From: Malaya genurostris
Taxonomy: Eukaryota; Arthropoda; Insecta; Diptera; Culicidae
Length of the DNA: 64,000 nt
Direction of reading: 5' to 3'
Assembly (NCBI RefSeq): GCF_030247185.1
Contig: NC_080571.1
Span: 66,812,172 to 66,876,171 of the forward strand
The position numbers were made by a program, and so were the translations under genes. The notes under the pieces were generated by a model. The model had not been told where the DNA came from and did not search any database. It worked only from the letters and a program-made list of their open reading frames with translations. The stretch's first letter is position 1. Each line of letters begins with the position of its first letter. Positions 45,280-57,300 of the stretch are shown here, piece by piece.

Positions 45280-46138
45280 CAGTTTTATAAAGAGTTGGAT
45301 GCAATTCAATTCGCAGAAGACAATAACAATGTGCACTATGTGGAGCACGAAAACATTAAGTACAACATTTCAGTATATATGGAAGATAGTGCTATAGAAG
45401 TGCGTGTGCATGATCTTCCCTCAAGCGTCATCGATCCTTCTATTCGCAAAACTATGTCCCAATACGGGGAGATTCTCTCTATTGAAAAAGAAAAGTGGAA
45501 AAACGTTTTCCCCGGCATTCTAAATGGCGTACTATTGTTACGCATGCGCTTGAAGAGGCATATACTTTCTTATGTGACTTTCGGTCAGGATACAAGAATC
45601 CCGTGCAAATCACTTGTTACCTATGACAATCAGATGGCCACATGTCAATATTGCCAAAAAGCTGTTCACTACGGTAAGCCATGTGATAAACAGGACAAGG
45701 AGACAACTACACCAAAGGACAACGGTGTTTCCTTCACACCAACCCCAAGCAACCACAGTACACCTGTGACAGCCACCAACAACTATGAAGCCCTTCAACG
45801 AATCCATCAGTATCCCCTATAGAACAAAGTACACCAGCTGCAGTTAACAACTTACCCTCCAACCAACCAGCAACTGCAACCAATGTACAACAAGGCGCAT
45901 CTACAGCAACTCTCAACGAGCCCAAGACTACGATCAACAAGGGTTTTCCTTGAGGGAAAAGAAAGCGGAGATCACACACAACACCGACGATGAAGCAATA
46001 GACGATGAGATAAGCCACGGACATAGTGACCCTCGGTCCTCGTTAAATGGAAATGGAAGCTTATCTCCCCCTAGAAAGAGGGAGACAACGAGATCCAATA
46101 GCAAAAAAAAACCAAATGTAAGACAATCGGCAACCTAA
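45280..46138 (+). pseudogene. LINE ORF1 (Gag-like) relic
   Basis: 45295-45822 encodes an ORF1-type protein: IEVRVHDLPSSVIDPSIRKT with MSQYGEILSIEKEKW (RRM-like region), FPGILNGVLLLRM, and a CCHC knuckle C-x2-C-x4-H-x4-C in TCQYCQKAVHYGKPC. It then becomes Ser/Thr/Pro-rich. The frame stops at 45820 but a Ser/Lys/Glu-rich tail continues in another frame to 46138. No ORF2 follows, so it is a truncated or internally deleted copy. The protein resembles Gag of mosquito LINEs outside the I clade. Confidence 0.6.
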
Positions 46139-46703
46139 AGCTTGTACGCGAAAAAGCCAGAATAAAAATTTTTATTATAAAAAACACTAACTAAAATCAG
46201 AAAATCAACTAATTTTTTCGCCAAAATGCGGATTTCAGTCTTTCAGTGCGCCACTTCATGTTTTGCAAGATCGCTTTTACTTCTTTTTTTCTGTTCGATT
46301 TCATTTAGCATTCGTCAATCCTGCATGTACATCCAAGAATGAAAATGAGTCCTGAGACCAGGTAAATGAAATGCAAATACTGAGGTATTGAGAGAAGAAG
46401 CTTTGCATACCATGTTTGGTAGTGGAAAAGCTATGTTATTGCTCTTTATTTGAACTTCTAATGTAAAAATAAAACCAAATGAAGAACCAATTCAAAACGG
46501 TCTTGTATGGCAAAAATCCGGCAGAAACAGAACCGCTAATAGCCACTAGGCGAAATTCTCTAAAGGAAACAGTTGTTGCATTGTTGCCAGACTCTTGCAG
46601 GAATTCACTTCACACTTATTTAAGTTCTTATTTACAATCGTTATCAGTGTATAGATTGACAGAATATATAAATATAGGTAGATTCTGAAATAACAAATCG
46701 ATA
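46139..46703. other. No gene seen
   Basis: Starts with an A-rich tail-like stretch (AATAAAAATTTTTATTATAA) that may be the 3' end of the preceding LINE relic. Confidence 0.4.
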
Positions 46704-46856
46704 AAAGACTGTCCTAGAAAGTATGAAGCAACCAAAAACCGCTGCCATTTCGCAATGGTTCAAAATCTGTCAATTTTTATGGCTGCGTCCTGTTGTTTAC
46801 ACTCTTCTCTAACCACTTGTGCAGTTGTTTATTCGTTTTCATTAGTTTGTTTCGAA

Positions 46857-48191
46857 ATGCGTGGACTTTCAGCAGAACAACGTCGAAAAATTGTGTACAA
46901 ATGGTGCACAGAACGCGTACTGTCACTGAGAAAGATAGCAAAAATGGAAGAAGTAAGTGAAAAAGCCGTGCGAAATGCAATCAGGAAGTTCGGTGAGGAT
47001 AACACCTTTGAGGATAAACCGAAAACGGGTCGAAAAAAAGGTCCTGCTAACCCTCAGTTGGATAAACGTATACTGAAGGCGTTCGAGCAAAAGAAGGAGG
47101 TTTCAGTTCGGGATGTGGCCAAAAAAGTGGGCACTTCGAAGTCAAATGTTCTTCGTGCTAAAGAACGTTTGAATCTTCGAACCTATAAGAAGCAGAAACA
47201 ACCAAAACGTAGTCCGAAACAAGAAGCATCGATCAGGCCGAGGGTTCGAAAGCTGTACAATACGATTCTTGCTGAAAATTTGAACTGCATAATCATGGAC
47301 GATGAAACCTACATGAAACTCGATTACAAATCCTTGCCGGGACCACAATATTATACGGTACGAGAAGGGCAAGTGTTAAACCAGTCCGAAACATCGATTG
47401 AAGTCGAAAAATTTGGTAAGAAAGCTATAGGCCCTTATTACCGTTCTCACTTCCACTTTCACATTCACTTCACTTACATGTCACTTCACTTGATTTTACA
47501 TATTACCGGTATCACGCATAGTGAAGTGATCACTGTGGTAGAAAAAACTAATTTTTTCAACAAAATTTGTTCAACAAAATGTTCATAATGACATCAAGTT
47601 CATTCAAGTAATTACTTTTGTCTCTGAAGCGACTTCCGTAATAAAGACCTACATTCAGTTCACTTGATTTCCACCGTGAAGTGATACCCATAATAAGGGT
47701 CACAGTCACTTCACTTGGTTTTCACCGTGTAGTGACACCGGTAATAAGGGCCATAATCTGGCAAGTAGTTTGTAGCCGCGGTAAGATTTCGAAACCCTTC
47801 ATCACCACTGCTTCAATGAACAGCGAAATATACATCAAGGAATGTTTACAAAAACGACTTCTACCCATGATTCGAAGTCACAAGGATCCTGTTGTCTTCT
47901 GGCCAGATCTTGCTTCTTGCCACTACTCGAAATCAACGGTAGAATAGTATACTACCAAAAATGTCACTTTTGTCCCAAAAGAATCCACCAAATTGCCCAC
48001 AACTTCGATCAATTGAGGAATTTTGGGCATTAACGAAGGAAAGGGAAAGGAAACATGTCTCGGCAGCCGAAACCATTCAACAGTTCGAAAAAGATTGGAA
48101 AAAAGTGTCAAAACTTGTCGCCAAGAAGTCTGTACGGAATTTAATGAGGAACGTTCGCAAGAAGGTGCGCCAGCTAGTCTACAATGGCTAA
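46857..48191 (+). pseudogene. DD37E transposase pseudogene
   Basis: From MRGLSAEQRRKIVYKWC the frame is open to 47428. It covers two helix-turn-helix regions (VSEKAVRNAIRKFGED, VSVRDVAKKVGTSKSNVLRA) and the first aspartate block IIMDDETYMKLD. After the MITE the same frame resumes with WQVVCSRGKISKPF, IYIKECLQKRLLPM and WPDLASCHY (second D). It then meets a stop at 47945. The rest, NCPQLRSIEEFWAL with the catalytic E, is in another frame to 48191. D to E spacing of 37 residues fits the ITmD37E group described from mosquitoes. Broken by insertion, stop and frameshift. Confidence 0.82.
47430..47752. mobile_element. MITE with 3-bp target duplication, 323 bp
   Basis: Ends GGCCCTTATTACCG and its inverse CGGTAATAAGGGCC. 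Flanked by ATA (47427-47429, 47753-47755). Removing it and one ATA rejoins the transposase codons in frame. Inside, CACTTCACTTGNTTTNCACC and AATAAGGG-like pieces recur, so terminal-like units are repeated internally. A 3-bp duplication suggests a PIF/Harbinger-type (m3bp-like) origin. Confidence 0.85.
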
Positions 48192-48326
48192 GTAGCAAAT
48201 GTTGAGAATAATATTCTGTTGTTGTAGTCTAATATTATCAGTATATCGAATAAAATTTGAATATCTAACACTTGTGAATTATTTACAGCGAAATCAAAGT
48301 GCGTCCATACTTTCTGGGACAGTCTT

Positions 48327-50059
48327 TAGGAGTTAAGATGATAGCTATTTTCTATGGTTGCAAATACGTTCAAAGTCGAGCTATTTTGAGATAAGTTCTC
48401 ACCTTGATCTTTCACGTATTGCTACCATCTTGTTTCGATTCCAACTACTGTCAATTGTATGAATTTGACAGCACTTGGTGTTGAAATTGGGTTAGTTTTG
48501 GCTTCAAGCGAAGACGACATACGAAGGACCTAACAATTTTAAGACAAAATTTTTAACCCATGCAAATTAGACGTAGCAGAAAGCTAAGAAATATTCAAAC
48601 ACAACTCGCAACCAGTTAAGAGCATTCAAATCACCCTCAAGTCGCTTATGATATTATTTCATGTTCCACACTTAATGGAATATTTCTTCTAACACATCAT
48701 AATGCCTGAGGAGATCGCAAAGCTCGCTGGCATTCTGAAATTGCGCAAAACAGCTACGCAACCCACAAGTGAAGGCTAATTTTAGCTTTGAAGCGAGCTC
48801 GGTCAAGCAGGATCTTTCGTGTTGCCTTTTCCAAACCACGTGCCATCGACCGGAAGGAAGGAGTGCTGAAACGGGTTTGGAAATATCACCACTTTGATTC
48901 GGTGGGAAGAGGTTGAAGAGGCATTAAAATAAAATGCTAAGCAAACACACCAATGTAGCATTGTGCATGGCATATACGACGGTTCGGTACCGAAAGGAAA
49001 GAAGCCAAATTAATGCCTCTGATGGCTATGCTCACGGTCCAAACCTCATACACCGGGAAAATTGCGGTAGTTTGTGACTAGGCACGTTAAGAATAATTAT
49101 TGCAAGGAAACCTTACATAATCATTAGTAAATATTGTTGGTTTTGACTACAACCGCTGTTATCGGTGCTGAACAGTTGAATTTTATGTAGTAATATCTTT
49201 TGGTCTCCACTGTATGCTTCGTTTAGTCACATAAGAAGACATTCAGTTGAGTATTTTTCAGCATGACAACCTCACCGTACGAAGTAGGACTGAACTAGTG
49301 TTCAAATAAAGCATGCAAATCATATCCAGCACAGTACCTAGAGGCATGAGTTTAAATACAAACGCTGAGGTGTTTCTGCACATACCACAAATTGACAATA
49401 AGTACGTCGCAATGAATTACCTTGAAGGTGATTTGTAGATTTATTTGTGAATTCTTTTTTTCTTTATCATAATTCAACTAAGGACCGATGTGTTGTTTTA
49501 TGCAATATCACTTTTATTTTCGATTCGAAGAACTTTCAGTGACGAGAAATTAGTTTTGATTGAATAATGCGTTTTTATTGACATAAACTTGGCAAGCTAA
49601 AATATATCAAAATCAAAAACAAAATTGCTGTTTTCGAATGCTGTCTGCTGACTGAGACCGAAGACAGCAAAACGCAAATCCAAAATCTGCTTATCACGAA
49701 TCATGTTAAAAATTTTAAAAGACAATTGAACGTCATTTATGTCAGTTACATTCGTGTAAGTGAAAGTATTCCAAACAACATAAGAATTAATTGTAAAACA
49801 AATTTTCATTGCGCTGAATAACAACATTTGAACACTTAATAGTGAGCCATTCCGCAGGAGGAGTAAATACTGCTTAATGTTCTGTGAACATTTTGCTGAT
49901 AAATTTAAATTCGGAAATTATAACCTATAATTGAATTTCTATATCATCAGTGAATTTAGTGTAAAAGCTTCATAATTACGTTATTCACTGTCACTTTAAA
50001 GCAGAAATTGTCCTGATTCAATGAAACTTTGAAAGTAGTCCAACTTTAATTTCAATTCC
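48327..50059. other. No gene seen
   Basis: AT-rich; nothing with protein resemblance or clear ends. Confidence 0.4.
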
Positions 50060-50560
50060 AAGGATGCCTGCTCATCGACGATGAATCCTACGTCAAAATG
50101 GATTCCGGACAGCTTTCTGGCCAAGAATTTAGTTTAAGTTAGAGTTTGCTTCTATGGACACATTTGCCTGATGATTTGACAAGGGATAAGCAGGTGCGAG
50201 GCAAAGACCAAAGTGTTCGTAACGAACAAGACGATGGCTCAAAGCTGTACAAGGAATAATGCCTCAAAAGACGCGTACTACCTTTCAATAAAGTCCATAA
50301 AGGTCTCGTGAAGTTATGGCAAGATTTGGTGAGTTGCCACTACAGCCGGGAAGTCATCCAGTTGTACCGCAATACAAGATACAAATCCACCAAACTGCCC
50401 ACAGTTCCGGAAGCGGAAGCTTAAAACTAGTGAAAAAACAGTTACAGACTGAGATAAACAAAATGTGGAAAAAAACGTGCCGAGAAAGTTGTCTCTGGAG
50501 GTGTGCAGCGTTTGATGGGAGGAATCGAGAAGAAAGTGCGAATTTTCATTAGAAACGAAG
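50060..50560 (+). pseudogene. DD37E transposase relic
   Basis: Reads CLLIDDESYVKMDSGQLSGQ at about 50068-50125, then, after a gap of decayed sequence, LWQDLVSCHYSREVIQLY at about 50314-50366, matching the first and second catalytic aspartate blocks of the 46.7-48.3 kb copy. Stops and frameshifts throughout; more diverged than the other copies. Confidence 0.55.
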
Positions 50561-51320
50561 AGAAATGATTTGTATTGATATTGTTTCCTTAACGTACAGT
50601 GAATTAACTTTGTTTTGATGTATTAACCTTATTTATACGTCAATTCGTTTCCGAGATACAGATGATTTTATTATTCAGGATTCTAAATGGATATAGCTTT
50701 ATTATAATCGCACTGTGGTTGTTATATTTGTCCCATGGTACTTAACGACTTCGTTGCTTTTAATTTTAAGTTTGTGTAGCAAAAAATAAAATGAAATTTA
50801 CAGGTGAAGCAAATCCACATATTTATATAACAGTGGTGTATATGCGTGAAAGAGAAGACCTCTCGTTGATGTTGCCCGCATAGCGTTTTGGTTACCTGGG
50901 CAGCCATGGCCACCAGACGGCTACCAAAATTGATTCAGTGACGGTTGTCAAATCCAATTTGACAAAACAAAGTCGCCTGTATCTAAGTTAGCCGAGCGTT
51001 TTCATCTTCTCACCTTCGCTAAAAATGTCAAAGATTTCAATGTGGAAAAATCCTGGTTGTATCGTTTGAGTTGTATATCTGGCAGCGGTGAGGCAGTCGG
51101 TCACCAGAATGTCTGCCAGCCATATTTTTCCAGCTGGTAACGTTTAGTCAACCATCTGGCAGCCATGCGTATGCGGGTGTCAGTGCGAGGGGAGAAATTA
51201 TACTTGCTCTTCGTCACACAGAGGAAATGGACATCTCTGCTGCTTAGATGTACACGGTAAACTGGATGCATCTAGAAATAAATACTAATGTGGTACTGCG
51301 AAGGTTAGTACAAAAATAAT
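50561..51320. other. No gene seen
   Basis: GCCAGCC, GGCAGCC and CAGACGG-like motifs (50895-51170) recur at 52320-52400 and 53490-53545, so these may be parts of one older element split by later insertions. Confidence 0.35.
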
Positions 51321-52036
51321 CTACACTCTCATTGAACATAACTCAAAATTGAATGACACACCACTCAAATTCAATAAAAAGTGCACGTATTTTGAACTAT
51401 CTACTCATTTTTGAGTAAGGGACGAAGCTGTCAAAATTTGAGTATATATTACTCAAAATAAGGAATACATATTTTTTCACAATTTAAGTGAATTTAACTC
51501 AAAATTTGAGTTTTTTGCACTCAAAATAAAAAAATTCTTTCGATCATGTTTATATAAAAGGATTTCCTAATTAAAATCATTCTTCTTTGTTTTAAATAGG
51601 AAGGGCAAAGAAGTGATTGAAAACTGTTCAATTTGACCGCATTGGAGTCAAAATTGAACGATTTTGATATCCTTATGTAGGATCTCTCACTCAGCATAAT
51701 TGAAACCACAAAATTACTATTGAACACATTTATGATTGTTGATTCATGATTTCAAAAGCCGGATCTAGAAACGGCAATGAAAAACGACGTATTCTTGCAT
51801 TCTTAAATTCGATAAGAATATTCCGATAAAGAAAACGCACTGAACTGCTAGAAGTATTTTTTTCACTCAAATGTTTGAAAACTCAACGCTTTCTCTAATG
51901 TATGAATAAATGCAAGAGAACTCATGGCCTTAGTAAATTCTACTCAAATCCATACTCAAATTTTGACATATTGTTCCAGTTTATGAATTTGAATAAACGC
52001 AACTCAAACCATGATTTATGTTCAAAGAGCGTGTAG
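51321..52036. mobile_element. Non-coding TIR element (CTACAC...GTGTAG), 716 bp
   Basis: The left end CTACACTCTCATTGAACATA and the inverted right end CTACACGCTCTTTGAACATA match in 18 of 20 positions. The interior is AT-rich and full of ACTCAAA and TTTGAGT motifs in both orientations. No ORF. Possible short AAT duplication. Confidence 0.7.
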
Positions 52037-53861
52037 AATTCATCTTATTCACCCATAACTGGTTAAAAAGTATGTCAATAATTCACCTAGATGCTAAGTT
52101 CTAGCATTTTTATTTGATCATGGGTGCATTCTATTAAGATTCTTACAAAAAAGCCCAAACTCAGAATGTATGTGAATTATTGAGATACTACGAATTCTAG
52201 AAAATTTTTCTACTAGCTTTCTGTGTACTACAAATGTTTATTTCTAGGTACACCTAGTTTACCGTATATGCCTTGTAAATTTCATCGCGCATACCCATTT
52301 GTACGCGGCGGGCAGATTTCCCCCCAGACAGCTGGTTATGTCTGCCAGCCATTATATGGCAACAATACAACAACCGTTTCCGGCAGAGAATTTCGCCTAG
52401 CGGTTATTAACGGTTCTTTTCTGTCATATTCTTGCCTTACAAGATTGACAGAACCGTTTTGAATCGGTTCTACATTTTAAGCGTCTTAGTTTTATTTTTT
52501 CAATAAAAGATACATATGAAAGGCAATAAGTTATTGCCCTTCATATATACTAATCATGGAAAATGTTATTGTCAATAACATTGCTTTCTCACTACCAAAT
52601 ATACCCATATTTCAATCTCATTTACCTCGTCTCGATTTTTGTACGTACATGCGGGATTGAAGAATATCAAATGAAGTCGAATAAAAAAAAAGAAAAAAGA
52701 AAGAGGAGGGAAATAAACAAGACACGTACGGCGAGATAATGACGTAACACAGACTAACAGACAGGACACTCAAATTAGATTCTTCAATCATTTTAACGGT
52801 CATTTCGAATATTCCTTTATTTGGGATAGTACTCACATGTGTCATGATGGCGCCACGTTACCCTATCAAAAACATCCTGTCTGTCATCTATACTGTGTTT
52901 GTTTTTTTCATTTACCATCAGAGTTGCCATTCATGCAGAATTACCTGTAATGTATTGATTTGTATACGTCCATGCGAATATCATGCAGGATACAGATTTA
53001 ATACATATTGCCAAAACTATATACAGAATTATGCCTACTTCTCATCCTCCAAGGCAATACAAAATCGAACCCGTTTTGTTACAATATTTACTTGCTTCTG
53101 GTCTGCCGCCACTTAATTTCGGGTGAAAACTACCAACACAATAAAAAATAGTCTAGATGAACAACGTTGAGTCAAATAAATGGTTACCTTCCAACATCGC
53201 GAAAAAGTTAAATATATTATCAACGTAATCCAATAATTTATTGTGACGATTCATTTTCAAATATTTTGATGAAATCAGGCATCCCTGCAAGCAGCTGATC
53301 GGTGTTGACAAACGAGGGGAAACCAACTAGTAAAAAAACTTTTACATAACACAAGGGGCGTACAGATAGTAAATATTTCGCGCAGTACAATATAGGTGGA
53401 ACTAGTGCATCACGAAAAATTATTTTTATAAGAATTTACTCATACTGCCATGTCTGTTAGTCTGTGGACGTAATTTCGCCTGGACAATTTTGACAGCAGC
53501 CGGAATGCAGCCAGCCTTCTGACGGTTGCCAGAATTCCTCACAAGCGGGTAGTGATGTCTGATTTTTCGTATCAATCGATTATTAGGTATTATAATAAAT
53601 ATAATTAATATAAAAGAGGAGTCGATTAGTGTAATCGATTACTATTGGGAAATAATCGATTAATGTACAGCAAGCAAAAATATGAGAAAATTTGGTTGAA
53701 ATGTATAGAAAATTCAATAAAATTTATGATCAAACGGATGGAAAAATGTATGAACATTGTAACCGTGGGCAGAATGGATCAAAATAAATAAATAAATACT
53801 TTACATTGAAATTCGTATTTCCTAGAATTATGACAGATGAAACTGCAACTCTCATCATAGC
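52037..53861. other. No gene seen
   Basis: AT-rich with short shadow ORFs only. Confidence 0.4.
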
Positions 53862-53995
53862 AACGTTTAGCCTTAGACTGCAGACCGAGTGAGCGCGAGA
53901 AGCTGAGCCGAGCTTGGTGCTGACCAAAGCAGGAAACGTACTTACTCGGCTTCGCTTCTCGCGCTCACTATGTCTGCAGCCTATGACTAAACGTT
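53862..53995. mobile_element. Foldback / small inverted-repeat element, 134 bp
   Basis: The left arm from AACGTTTAGCCTTAGACTGC is matched by the inverted right arm AACGTTTAGTCATAGGCTGC. Both continue through GTGAGCGCGAGAAGC for about 50 bases with few mismatches, leaving a short loop. It would form a strong hairpin. No duplication was identified. Confidence 0.75.
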
Positions 53996-54003
53996 ATCTA
54001 CTA

Positions 54004-54309
54004 AGGCTGTGAACCATTTCGCGGTTAATTTTAACTTTTGGTTTAAATATGACACTCGAGCGGTTATTCTAATGTTGTCAAAAATAACCCTGTTCGAGAG
54101 CATGGTTATTTTTGACAGATCGATGGTTATTTTCCGACACTGAAAAAAATCTTGCAATGAAAATTCTAATATTAATTCTTTAGTTGAAATTATTTCCAGT
54201 GGAAAATAAACCCAAATAACTTTTCGTCCGTCAAACTTTGAAATGGGCCGCAGTTTTAGTTGAGATTTCAACCAAAAGTTAAAATTAACCGCGAAATGGT
54301 TCACAGCCT
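54004..54309. mobile_element. MITE with perfect 40-bp terminal inverted repeats
   Basis: 54004-54043 (starts AGGCTGTGAACCATTTCGCG) is the exact inverse of 54270-54309. The interior of about 226 bp is non-coding and has more GGTTATTTT inversions. It starts 8 bp after the foldback at 53862-53995. A related decayed copy is at 56605-56957. Target duplication not clear. Confidence 0.85.
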
Positions 54310-56514
54310 AACTGATAGATGCACAAAAAAGGAGTGCCGTATTTTTTTTTTAATTTACCAGACAAAACATGTAAACATGATACATTTTTGTAGGTCGTAG
54401 TAACTTGATAGAAAGTTTAGCTGAATTTTACATCGAAACCGATACGAAATTTAATTTCACAAGTATCCTCCTGTCATCTCATTGGAAAATACGGCATACT
54501 ATGATATACGTAATTTCCATTTTTTTCTCAAAGTGTAGCAACTAACAAGAGAATGGAAAACATGTGTCGACCATAGTTTTATGGCATCGCAGCCATTGAG
54601 TATAGTGTCAACATGCTGGTCCACTGTACGAAAATATATGCTGTAACAATAACCAAATACCGATAGTATACACTGAGCCAGTACTTTTCAACCTCGAACT
54701 AGAGTGAACATGTCTAGCCACTTTGTATTACGCCAGCGATTGTCTACCAACTGGTGTTTCAGCAACAAAAAATTTTACATTTCATCTCCGCGCTTAATTT
54801 TATGCTGGCTGCCGATTGTCATTGAAAATGCTGAGTTTTTTTCTCCTTTGTTTCGTTCGCCCGTATTTAATCGTACTGCTAGCTAGCATCAAGCATTTTT
54901 TTTGTTTTGCGCTTCATATCATTGAAATATTTTATAAAGCGGAAAACGAATGAATGTTTCATTATTATTTAAAGTTGTCTGCTTCCCAGTTGCGAGTGTG
55001 TCTTGGTGCACCATGGCTTGAAGAGAAACCTCTACCAAGGTTATTTGTAGAGTTACACACAGCTCAACGGCTTTGTTCGAGGCTCGTGCGAGGTAACAGC
55101 GAATGAGAACTTGACTTACTCACCAGAGCTACGTATGTATGTACGTCCTGCATGCCTAGCTTCGGTTGTCCAAGTACGCTACAGCGTAATGATCAGCCAT
55201 CGTGAACAAATTGATCAACCGTCGGCACGACTCGAAGTCTTAAGCACGGGCATATGCGAAAAAAGCTATTGTGATATAAATTTGGATCTCGTCAGATGCT
55301 ACAGCATCACGTTCGATGTTCACGTCACGACCATTATCGGATTCGATTGTGTGAGGAAATCCTCGTGCCGAATGAAATCATAATTGACATACTGTTACTA
55401 TATAATTCTCATACAATACACCATTTTCTAAATACAATTGAAAACATTCTATTGCTCTTCCGGTTTCATAATTTCCTTCAATGGAAAAAATCCATATTAA
55501 ACACGTTTCTGTCAAATCAATAATATCATCTCTTTCCACAACCTTGTTGAAATACCCCTTTCGGATCATAATAGCTTATTGGTCCTGTGAACGGGACGAC
55601 TGAGTCAATAAGCTACATTCGCTATGCTATGTAGGACAATGGCACCGTTACCCTATCATGCAAAATTGATTTGAACGTTTCGACCATCATTCATGCATCA
55701 TATAACCGAGACGGACTGAGAAATGAACCCATTCTCGACTACTCGTTTATAAGTGTTTGATCAACCCTGTTGACATTGACGTTTTGAATCACGTTGAATT
55801 TTCGCCCTTGTCATGAATGAATGTTGCTTAAGTTAGACGACATACGCCATTTTATTGTACTTCATCTGAAGAAGGTAAGTAACTAATTATGTAGCGGTAA
55901 CTTTTTCCTGGTTAGTTTGCGACAAAAATTCATACATTACATAATAATGCTTCTGAATCGAACGATGCAAAACAGGTAGGTAGGTAGGTTAGGTAAGTCA
56001 GGTATACATTTGGAAAATAATGATTTTTAAATAAAGATTTGCAAAATCGACAAGTCATAACACGCTTGAACTTTGTATATCTGTGGTAGGGAATTTCGAA
56101 TCACATTTTGACTATGACTAATGGCTTACCCAAAATTAAAGAAATAGAGGATAAACTAGAAACAAAATGCCACGTGTGAGGAAATGCAGAATTTAAAATT
56201 TCTAGTATATTTCATAGTTATTATTATCATTATTATTATCGATTTTATCATTTTGAAAAATCATGGGGAACTTCGAAATACTTTTCAAATTAAGACAATT
56301 TGAACAAATACTGATGAAAAACGATAATTTGTGACTTTGTGACAGAAAAACATGGGGTTTAAATAAGATATGCAGTTAAAAGTCGATTCGTTTTTTTATA
56401 GGCGCAGTTTTGCAACATAACGCAGCATAATGTTTTGCAACATAACGCAGCTCCTCAATAGGGAGCATACAAAAAATCATTGGGGAGCATAAAAGAACTA
56501 GTGGTTCCCACAAG
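54310..56514. other. No gene seen; one strong plus-strand donor at 55875
   Basis: AT-rich. GAAG|GTAAGTAAC with the GT at 55875-55876 is a consensus donor preceded by about 80 bases without obvious element character. It could end a noncoding exon of the PNRC-like gene, but this is a guess. Confidence 0.35.
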
Positions 56515-56603
56515 CAGACCCTGTCAGCTTGGGGCGAAATCAATCTTCAGTTCAGCAATGCCATCGCACGGCATTACATTGAACATATCATGTCAATTAT
56601 ATG
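56515..56603 (-). repeat. 263-bp dispersed repeat, truncated copy C
   Basis: On the minus strand this is the last part of the 263-bp repeat (…TGACATGATATGTT to GACAGGGTCTG). The rest is cut off where the MITE relic begins at about 56605. Confidence 0.75.
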
Positions 56604-56604
56604 T

Positions 56605-56957
56605 CGCGAATTATTTTAACTTTTAGTTAAAATTTGACAGTCGTGCAGTTATTTCTAGTCGAGTAGTTAAATTTAACTAACACTTCGACTCATTTCAAAG
56701 TTGTACAGATGGAAAGTTATTTGGGTTTATTTTGCGCTGAAAATAAAATGAATCGAAGTGGTACAATAATTACAATACAGCAAACGTAAGATGAACTTCG
56801 GGATAAACTTACTTCGTTAGACAATATATTACATTTTTTTATTGGGATACTTTCTTAGACTGAAAGTATAAAAAGAAATCATACAGAAGGAATTTTTACT
56901 ACAGGTCTGAAATTAGAATTTAGATTTTTTTCAGTATCGGAAAATAATATTTTGTTT
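56605..56957. mobile_element. Decayed MITE related to 54004-54309
   Basis: Begins CGCGAATTATTTTAACTTTT, like the inner TIR of the perfect MITE (CGCGGTTAATTTTAACTTTT), and later has CAGTATCGGAAAATAAT, like its interior. The outer part of the TIR is missing. Confidence 0.5.
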
Positions 56958-56959
56958 TA

Positions 56960-57180
56960 GGCGACGAAGCTCATTCCAAGCAAAATTGCCATATCTGGAG
57001 TAAAGACCAGCTAGAAGCATTGAAATAGCTAGCAATTCATCACAAAAAAGTCACTGTTTGGTGTGCATTATGGGCCTCAACTAACATTTGTATGAAATCA
57101 TCTTTAAACATTAAATTATTTTGATCGTTCTATCGATTTTAATAATGATTTCGTTAATTTTCTCATTTTTTGTGTTTTTC
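56960..57180 (+). pseudogene. Tc1-like transposase relic, same family as 27380-27730
   Basis: GACGAAGCTCATT, then AGCAAAATTGCCATATCTGG, AAAAAAGTCACTGTTTGGTG and the tail TTGATCGTTCTATCGATTTT appear in the same order as in the copy at 27.4-27.7 kb, with deletions and a stop (TAG in the codon run after GCATTGAAA). Confidence 0.6.
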
Positions 57181-57300
57181 TAAAATCAAATCCTACACTC
57201 TAAAAATCACCTTTTATATTAAGATTATTGTAATTTTTTATTGTCGTAGGTACTTTAAAACTGATTGACTCAAATTCATTCATTTTGCTTCTAAAAAAAA

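Larger units (their letters stand above)
46704..48326 (+). mobile_element. DD37E-type Tc1/mariner element (ITmD37E-like) with nested MITE
   Basis: Inverted ends AGACTGTCCTAGAAAGTATG and (inverted) AGACTGTCCCAGAAAGTATG, with TA close to both sides. It contains a transposase interrupted by a 323-bp MITE; without the MITE the element is about 1.3 kb, normal for this superfamily. Confidence 0.8.
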
